Source: Peptococcaceae bacterium (GTDB lineage: Bacteria > Bacillota > Peptococcia > DRI-13 > UBA5745). From it: a stretch of DNA of 10,658 bases. The first letter of the stretch is position 1; the number at the start of each line of letters is the position of its first letter. Shown here piece after piece: positions 7,093 to 10,658 of the stretch. The position numbers were made by a program, and so were the translations under genes. The notes under the pieces were generated by a model, which worked only from the letters and a program-made list of their open reading frames with translations, was not told the DNA's origin and ran no database searches. The stretch is taken from positions 1 to 10,658 of the forward strand of contig JAISDM010000182.1 of NCBI GenBank assembly GCA_031264885.1, written 5' to 3'.

Positions 7093-8014
7093 TGGGGAGG
7101 GTCTCCTTTCGGGTTTTGATTGTGATAAATACGCATCCACCGGCACCTGTCAGCGCCAAAATTGAAATGAGCATTGGCAGCCAGATAGATTTGATCTCCG
7201 ATTCGGATGCAGGAATCTGTTCGGATGAAACGGGTGTTTCGGCGCCTGTAAAAATAACTGTATAGCGGATGACCGTAACACCTGTGCGAATCACTTCGCC
7301 GGTATAATCCGCCGTGATCGTGTAACCTTTGATATAGCTGGACGTTTTTGTGCCGCCATAAGTGGCGATTGCGGTAAATCGATTCGTAATCTCGTAGTCG
7401 TCCACATTCATGTTATTGTCGCTTTGCCACTGTATGTCTTGCAACAGGAGCGTTTTGCCGCCTTCTTCAATGGTTTTAGGGATGTATTGCGAATCGGCGT
7501 CCGATAGATTCGGATAGGTGCGAGTCACGGAATATGGCTTACTGGTATTGCCATAGCCGGAGGCTTCAGACTTAACGGTCGCCACGTTGAGCATCAGCGT
7601 TCCGGAAAATCCCTCTTCATCCTGAAATTCTTTGAATTGCGGTAACAGGCTAAGCACGGTATTCATATCATTCTTCGGGCTTTCGACGGTCTCGGCTGTT
7701 GTCGTGGTTTTGCTTTCGTTGCCAATCATTACCTCACGCAGAATATCCGTACATTCATAGATAACGCCGCCGCGTTCAAATCCGCCGCGTGGCAGCCGGC
7801 CCGGATCAATGCTTGGACTCAGCTCGTATATTTTTCGTATTTCCAGGCTGTCCGGAGATTGAACGATATCCATCGGCATCATCGTCGCATCCTCAGAGTA
7901 AGAAGCATTAGCCGTGACTGCGCTCGAAGCGTTTATATTTGCCGCGAACGTTCTATTCGCGAGCAGTGTGGTGGTTAAACAGAAAAACAAAAACATGAAT
8001 CGCGTTTTTTTCAT
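6998..8014 (-). CDS. Exported, C-terminally membrane-anchored protein of unknown function
   Basis: This protein has 338 residues and starts at 8014 with AAGGAGAT seven bases upstream. Residues 1-24 are a signal peptide (MKKTRFMFLFF to TFAA). Residues 55-265 form an extracytoplasmic region rich in Thr, Ser and Tyr, with RTYPNLSDADSQYIPKT and a run of probable beta strands (SYIKGYTITADYTGE, TVIRYTVIF). Residues 277-299 are a membrane helix followed by a basic stop-transfer (KTRKE). A 39-residue cytoplasmic tail rich in Asp follows, most of which (the last 31 codons) is encoded by DNA that also encodes the signal peptide of the sortase. I recognise it as resembling uncharacterised proteins found beside pilin and sortase genes in clostridial conjugative elements, but know no assigned function. 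It has no LPXTG motif. The 33-nt gap from the pilin and the overlap with the sortase indicate one operon. It may be a surface partner of the secretion channel; that is inference. Confidence 0.87.
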   Translation of the reverse strand: MKKTRFMFLFFCLTTTLLANRTFAANINASSAVTANASYSEDATMMPMDIVQSPDSLEIRKIYELSPSIDPGRLPRGGFERGGVIYECTDILREVMIGNESKTTTTAETVESPKNDMNTVLSLLPQFKEFQDEEGFSGTLMLNVATVKSEASGYGNTSKPYSVTRTYPNLSDADSQYIPKTIEEGGKTLLLQDIQWQSDNNMNVDDYEITNRFTAIATYGGTKTSSYIKGYTITADYTGEVIRTGVTVIRYTVIFTGAETPVSSEQIPASESEIKSIWLPMLISILALTGAGGCVFITIKTRKETLPNEKNFDDDDTDPYADDAVGNSSIGRGDGERS

Positions 8015-8047
8015 ACTCGCAATCTCCTTAAAAAATAGGCCATTTTC

Positions 8048-8491
8048 TTATGACCCGGTATATCTGCCGCCCTGGATCAGAGGCTGTAAATATGTGACAA
8101 AAAACCCAAGAGTATTCAGTATTACCCATGTGACGAGTATTCTTTTGAGCCAGCTTGACGCTTCATCCACAGCACGCTGATTCCGGGATATCATCCGGAC
8201 GAGCAACGCGCACGCGGATGCTGTTACGGCGACGATGGTTGAAATTCCGATCAATTTGTCATAGACATCTCTCATGATCTTCGAAAATTCCGTCCAGACT
8301 GTAGCGGCGAATACTGGATGCGGCAAGAGAATAAATACCGCAATGACAGCCATAACGAACCAATAGAGATATGGGTGGGTACTGACAGCGTTTTCAAACG
8401 GTTTTCCCGGATTTCCCGAGTCCTTTTCGATTGGGGTTAAGGCGAAGAGAATCTGTGACCGGCATCTTTTGGGCGCACCTTTTTGTTTCAT
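8048..8491 (-). CDS. VirB2/TrbC-like type IV secretion pilin
   Basis: This is a 147-residue protein with AAGGAGGT six bases before the ATG at 8491. Residues 1-40 are a hydrophilic leader. Residues 41-59 are a hydrophobic signal ending in a good cleavage site (PVFAA-TVW). The mature part has an amphipathic segment (EFSKIMRDVYDKL) and two membrane helices (about 81-101, ISTIVAVTASACALLVRM; about 117-137, LKRILVTWVILNTLGFF). They are joined by a short polar loop, NQRAVDEASSW. This two-helix layout, with DVYDKLIGIST and DEASSWLKRI motifs, matches small T4SS pilin proteins of Bacillota conjugative elements. In those systems they assemble in the membrane as part of the mating channel. It is the first gene of the pilin, unknown-protein, sortase cluster. 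The 40-residue hydrophilic leader before the signal is long for a pilin precursor. The family call is fairly firm; involvement in conjugation is inferred from family and context. Confidence 0.83.
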   Translation of the reverse strand: MKQKGAPKRCRSQILFALTPIEKDSGNPGKPFENAVSTHPYLYWFVMAVIAVFILLPHPVFAATVWTEFSKIMRDVYDKLIGISTIVAVTASACALLVRMISRNQRAVDEASSWLKRILVTWVILNTLGFFVTYLQPLIQGGRYTGS

Positions 8492-8521
8492 TGGCTTACC
8501 TCCTTTTTTTTCCGGGTAATG

Positions 8522-8562
8522 AAAAATCGCGTCCTGAGTGTTTGTTTCAACGCTTGGACGCG
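8522..8562 (-). terminator. Terminator-like hairpin in the pilin leader
   Basis: CGCGTCC (8528-8534) and GGACGCG (8556-8562) form a seven-pair perfect stem with a 21-nt loop. On the minus-strand RNA the right arm is followed by A and five U residues (8522-8526), which partly pair with AAAA before the left arm. On the plus strand the stem is followed by GUUUU, so it could work in both directions. The U run ends 30 nt before the pilin start codon, with only the ribosome site between. It may end the transcript of the upstream helix-turn-helix gene, attenuate the pilin operon, or both. Confidence 0.6.
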
Positions 8563-8624
8563 GTTTTCTGATCTGCCCATATTTTGGGACGATATAAACA
8601 TAGCATGTTTTCGTTTGCGTGTAT

Positions 8625-8654
8625 ATGATATGAACCTTGCCATTTTATCGGCAA
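8625..8654 (-). promoter_or_regulatory. Possible promoter of the pilin operon
   Basis: The minus strand has TTGCCG (8649-8654) and TATCAT (8625-8630) separated by 18 bases. The -10 matches the sigma-A consensus at five of six positions; the -35 is weak (four of six) and the spacer is one base long. The -35 lies within the TTGCC/GGCAA dyad, so a protein bound there would affect this promoter directly. Other weak -10-like sequences lie nearby, so the call is tentative. Confidence 0.35.
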
Positions 8655-8685
8655 TTTTTGTGCCATAGTTTTGCCATTTTATCGG
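8637..8685. repeat. Helically phased operator-like repeats upstream of the pilin operon
   Basis: The 15-mer TTGCCATTTTATCGG occurs twice (8637-8651 and 8671-8685), 34 bp apart. Two weaker copies lie between, giving GC[C/A]A-T-rich units starting at 8639, 8651, 8662 and 8673, that is steps of 12, 11 and 11 bp. The first copy extends into a perfect dyad, TTGCCATTTTATCGGCAA (8637-8654, arms TTGCC and GGCAA). The array begins immediately after the stop codon of the helix-turn-helix gene and overlaps the possible pilin promoter. It is a good candidate binding site for that regulator or another one. Confidence 0.7.
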
Positions 8686-9321
8686 TCAAAGTGTTTCCAG
8701 GAGTGACAGCACTTCCAGCCAAGATTCGATTTCGACATTCGGCGCCGCCCATAGCCGTATGGATAAGATATTGACCGCCTGCTGCCGGATACGGTAATAG
8801 TGCCGCTGAGATATGTTCAACCTGAACAAGATGTCTGTGTGACGCAGTTTTTCCTGTGCGATATAAGTCAAGTAGAGTGTGTTATACATCAATTCACCGT
8901 TGCCCGGCTTTTGGCGCAGCATGGTCAGTGCCTCGTTCACGCGATCCAGAAGCAGTCTGGATTTGCGAACGCTTACGAGCTGATTTTCTAATTTCCGGTT
9001 ATTCATCCCGATCTCCGCGTTAGCCAGACTGAGCAACGCGTCCAGGTCGCTCATGGGTTTGTCCAGGTCCTCGGCAATGCGGCTCGGAAAGCATTCCATC
9101 GCCCATGTGATATCGCGGTAGCGCCTCAGAATGAGCAGCGTGTTGTGGTACATAGATCGGGTTTTCTTTTTCATTGCTTGCCGAACCTTTTTATTGCCGA
9201 TGGCTGAGTCCGCTAGCAAACCGCGTTTATTGAGCATCCGCAGAATCGCCTCGGATTGAGCGGACAGGTGGTGCTGCGGTTCCATTGAATTTATATCCGG
9301 ATTATTGTCTATGTCATTCAT
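8686..9321 (-). CDS. Small helix-turn-helix regulator, ArpU/RinA or sigma-region-4-like
   Basis: This is a 211-residue, highly charged, soluble protein. The ATG at 9321 has GGAGG seven bases upstream. The first 60 residues are polar and basic (NKKVRQAMKKKTRSMYH). Residues 62-150 are predicted to be mainly helical. Residues 155-190 form a likely DNA-binding unit: YIAQEKLRHTDILFRLNISQRHYYRIRQQAVNIL in one-letter form reads as two helices joined at LNIS, with recognition-helix residues QRHYYRIRQ. This layout resembles phage late-gene activators of the ArpU/RinA type and sigma region 4. It is followed directly by the phased repeats and the pilin operon, so activation or repression of that operon is plausible. 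It lies 78 nt after the initiator gene and may share its transcript. No acidic catalytic residues suggest an enzyme. The precise family cannot be fixed by eye. Confidence 0.72.
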   Translation of the reverse strand: MNDIDNNPDINSMEPQHHLSAQSEAILRMLNKRGLLADSAIGNKKVRQAMKKKTRSMYHNTLLILRRYRDITWAMECFPSRIAEDLDKPMSDLDALLSLANAEIGMNNRKLENQLVSVRKSRLLLDRVNEALTMLRQKPGNGELMYNTLYLTYIAQEKLRHTDILFRLNISQRHYYRIRQQAVNILSIRLWAAPNVEIESWLEVLSLLETL

Positions 9322-9364
9322 GATTTCGCCTCCGTAAAATTATGGTGATTACAATTTCACAATT

Positions 9365-9398
9365 TGATTCCGTTACGTACATCCGCAATTCAGAATCA
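9365..9398. other. Stem-loop in the gap after the initiator gene
   Basis: TGATTCCG (9365-9372) and CAGAATCA (9391-9398) can pair over eight positions with one wobble pair in the minus-strand RNA, around an 18-nt loop containing TACGTA. No U run follows, so it is not a convincing terminator. It starts two bases after the initiator stop codon and may stabilise the 3' end or separate the two cistrons. The rest of the 9322-9399 gap contains only the ribosome site of the next gene. Confidence 0.4.
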
Positions 9399-9399
9399 T

Positions 9400-10359
9400 T
9401 TAATCTTTGCCATAAAGGTTATGGCGAACCAATGCTGCGTAGTAACTGTCTATCGTGCTTGGCGCGTTGAATAGCGCGGCGAGCAGATATTTCTTGATAT
9501 TGCGGATCTTGGCAGTACTCTCTTTCAGGCAGGAGAAAATATAATCCATGTGATCTCCATTCAGTTTCAAGAATTTCGATTTTACGAGTTCAGCCGGATA
9601 TTCGTCCCCGGCGACGCGGATGGTCTTTCTTGACGTACAGATGATCTCAAGCATCAGATCAACAATTTCGTCCACTTCCCGGTTATCATAGCGAACGGTC
9701 ATGTCCTCGTACTCAATATTCTCTTTGATGATTTCCAGATAGATAAGTCGCGCATCCGATCCATCCGATCCTATCCGGTTCTTTTGCCCCGGCTCCTGTA
9801 AAGGGAAGGGGGAGGGGATAAGATTAGATATTTCTTTACTTGATGAATCTTTATTTAATATATCTTTAATTAATTGCGTTGGATTTTCCGACATCGGACT
9901 ACCCGATGGCGGTTTTCCCGATATCGGATTGTCCGATATTGGTTTATCCGATATTGGATAATCCAATATCGGTTTTTTTGACGTCAAATGACCCGGTGTT
10001 GGATTTTCCAATACCGGGCAAAATGGTTCTAATGCTGCTTGTGTTTGATCGTTTTCTGGTTCTTTCTGTGGCTGTTCGTAAATGACATATTCAATGGCTG
10101 TCATTTTGCCTTTTCCATCGCGACCTTGCCGCCGAATAATGTAACCTGCTTTTTCCAGTTCCCATACCGCTGTTCTGATTGCGTCCACGCTTTCTTTGTT
10201 GATATGAGACAGCCCGGCCAAGGTGTAATCCCACTCTGCGGGCAAGGATAGCATTTGTGACAGCAGTCCTTTTGCTTTCAGCGTCAAGGTTGCGTTGCGC
10301 AAATGATGGTTGCTCATTATCGTATATCCCGTGTTTTTCTCCACTCTGAATATTGGCAT
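9400..10359 (-). CDS. Replication-initiator-like protein: winged helix plus DUF6017-type C-terminus
   Basis: This 319-residue protein starts at 10359, with AAAGGAGG ten bases upstream. Residues 5-95 form a winged-helix domain like those at the N-terminus of RepA_N/DnaD-type initiators (LTLKAKGLLSQMLSLP, WDYTLAGL, ESVDAIRTAVWELEKAGYI). Residues 115-162 are a Pro-spaced repeat of five residues (PISDK, PISDN, PISGK). Residues 205-319 match what I know as the DUF6017 domain (REVDEIVDLMLEIICTSRKTIRVAGDEYPAE, KIRNIKKYLLAALFNAP, DSYYAAL). Proteins of this layout are common on clostridial plasmids and conjugative elements and are usually annotated as replication initiators or helix-turn-helix proteins; the biochemical role is mostly inferred. 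The repeat region at DNA level is a 15-bp array with dyad symmetry, matching the known habit of RepA_N plasmids to keep the origin inside the initiator gene. The leader carries direct repeats and an attenuator-like structure. Confidence 0.85.
   Translation of the reverse strand: MPIFRVEKNTGYTIMSNHHLRNATLTLKAKGLLSQMLSLPAEWDYTLAGLSHINKESVDAIRTAVWELEKAGYIIRRQGRDGKGKMTAIEYVIYEQPQKEPENDQTQAALEPFCPVLENPTPGHLTSKKPILDYPISDKPISDNPISGKPPSGSPMSENPTQLIKDILNKDSSSKEISNLIPSPFPLQEPGQKNRIGSDGSDARLIYLEIIKENIEYEDMTVRYDNREVDEIVDLMLEIICTSRKTIRVAGDEYPAELVKSKFLKLNGDHMDYIFSCLKESTAKIRNIKKYLLAALFNAPSTIDSYYAALVRHNLYGKD
9888..10017. repeat. Nine 15-bp repeats with dyad-symmetric core inside the initiator gene (candidate iterons)
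   Basis: Ten-base cores start at 9888, 9903, 9918, 9933, 9948, 9963, 9978, 9993 and 10008, an exact 15-bp period. The consensus is CCRATATYGG with a 5-bp T-rich spacer on the plus strand. Cores at 9918 (CCGATATCGG) and 9978 (TTGACGTCAA) are perfect palindromes; five others have one or two mismatches between arms. The period is five codons and encodes P-I-[S/L]-[D/G]-x. The unit at 9978 has lost the proline and the peptide pattern but keeps perfect DNA symmetry. Four isoleucines of the repeat all use the ATA codon, which the symmetric core requires. Confidence 0.85.
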
Positions 10360-10381
10360 GCGGCAGTCTCCTCCTTTCTTA

Positions 10382-10420
10382 CTCGTGGGGAAAAAAACCC
10401 CGTGAGCTTTATGGTCACGG
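10382..10420 (-). promoter_or_regulatory. Attenuator-like alternative hairpins in the initiator leader
   Basis: In minus-strand RNA, CCGUGA (10415-10420) pairs with UCACGG (10400-10405) around a 9-nt loop; after two G residues a run of seven U follows (10391-10397), as in an intrinsic terminator. The same right arm can instead pair GGGG with CCCC across the U run (10387-10390 with 10398-10401), which would break the terminator. The U run ends 31 nt before the initiator start codon. This is the layout of a transcriptional attenuator, though the terminator stem is only six pairs. Confidence 0.5.
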
Positions 10421-10423
10421 TAT

Positions 10424-10472
10424 CAAAATACGCATATGCGCCGTAAATACGTATAACGCCCAAAATACGCAT
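10424..10472. repeat. Three direct repeats upstream of the initiator gene
   Basis: CAAAATACGCAT occurs at 10424-10435 and 10461-10472, and GTAAATACGTAT at 10443-10454, spaced 19 and 18 bp. A perfect palindrome, CGCATATGCG (10431-10440), overlaps the first copy, and ATACGTAT (10447-10454) is also palindromic. Position just upstream of the leader suggests an operator for autoregulation, or binding sites of an origin. I could not assign a convincing promoter here. Confidence 0.65.
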
Positions 10473-10522
10473 TTTTCTATTGGTTACTTGGCGCCGAAAT
10501 AAATTATCAGGTGGAGATCCAA

Positions 10523-10562
10523 AAAGCGCCATCCGGAAGCTTGTCCTCCGAAATGACGCTTT
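10523..10562 (-). terminator. Terminator-like hairpin upstream of the initiator region
   Basis: AAAGCG (10523-10528) pairs with CGCTTT (10557-10562), then CAT with ATG, then CGGA with TCCG, giving about 13 pairs with small bulges around a 9-nt loop. On the minus strand the stem ends CGCUUUUU, so it would stop transcripts arriving from the right, insulating the initiator gene. The U run overlaps the stem, so strength is uncertain. Confidence 0.5.
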
Positions 10563-10658
10563 GAGTGTGATTATGAAGTCGTTTAATTGTCTTTAGAGTT
10601 TCACCAAACCCTTTGTTTATGCGGGTTATAAGGGGTGTGTATAAATGCTAGGCGACGC
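10563..10658. other. Right flank, no gene assigned
   Basis: On the minus strand two frames are open from the right edge, ending at TAA 10626-10628 and TGA 10601-10603. Either could be the last codons of an upstream gene, but 10-18 residues are too few to identify one. On the plus strand an ATG at 10645 has AGGGGTG seven bases before it, so the start of a divergent gene is also possible. A short inverted repeat, AACCC and GGGTT with 11 bases between, lies in 10607-10628. Confidence 0.3.

Noticed and set aside
7093..7146. Upstream in-frame ATG (7146) for the sortase
   Set aside because: It has no Shine-Dalgarno and would add 18 polar residues before the signal peptide; the ATG at 7092 has AAAGGAGA upstream.
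9888..10017. CRISPR array
   Set aside because: The repeats are 15 bp with 5-bp spacers, lie in frame within a gene, and have no variable spacers of CRISPR size.
10317..10532. 71-codon minus-strand frame spanning the initiator leader
   Set aside because: It runs through the repeats and attenuator-like hairpins and overlaps the initiator start in another frame, with no ribosome site and no protein-like composition.
1..10658. tRNA or rRNA genes, insertion sequences, transposase or integrase genes
   Set aside because: No cloverleaf with TTCGA-type arm, no rRNA signature and no transposase or recombinase motifs were seen on either strand.

Overview
The window looks like part of an integrated conjugative element or plasmid-like island from a Gram-positive Bacillota bacterium, most likely a clostridial lineage. 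The evidence is sortase-type and S-layer-homology wall attachment, strong Shine-Dalgarno sequences (GGAGG type), and a small type IV secretion pilin of the kind found in clostridial conjugative elements. It also includes a replication-initiator-like protein ending in a DUF6017-type domain. Every gene I can support is on the minus strand, so transcription runs from the right end of the window to the left.

In transcription order: (1) 10658-10360 holds an unassigned flank, a terminator-like hairpin, three direct repeats and an attenuator-like hairpin pair. (2) 10359-9400 is a winged-helix initiator-like protein carrying nine in-frame 15-bp units with a near-palindromic core. (3) 9321-8686 is a small helix-turn-helix protein of the ArpU/RinA kind. 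(4) 8685-8492 is a regulatory gap with helically phased repeats, a possible promoter and a terminator-like hairpin. (5) 8491-6295 is a tight cluster of three genes: a VirB2/TrbC-like pilin, an exported C-terminally anchored protein of unknown function, and a class D-like sortase. The last two overlap by 95 nt. (6) 6200-5118, behind its own good sigma-A promoter, is an SLH-plus-CAP-domain secreted protein. (7) 4944-460 is a 1494-residue surface protein with a thioester-domain-like head, eleven Cna-B/SpaA repeats, a CX3C cysteine ladder and a Pro/Ser stalk. (8) 431-1 is the truncated start of a second Cna-B-type exported protein, 28 nt downstream.

A reasonable reading is that the initiator maintains the element and the helix-turn-helix protein controls the transfer and surface operon. 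The pilin builds the mating channel, while the sortase, Cna-B and SLH/CAP proteins decorate the cell surface, perhaps for mating-pair adhesion. No ATPases, relaxase, coupling protein or integrase lie in this window, so transfer capability is inferred from gene families rather than shown.

The least conventional signals are these: the 15-bp palindromic array inside the initiator gene; terminator-like hairpins about 30-37 nt upstream of three start codons (initiator, pilin, giant adhesin); the phased TTGCC/GGCAA operator-like region before the pilin; the cysteine ladder and missing sorting signal of the giant adhesin; and the Lys in place of the usual thioester Gln in its head domain.
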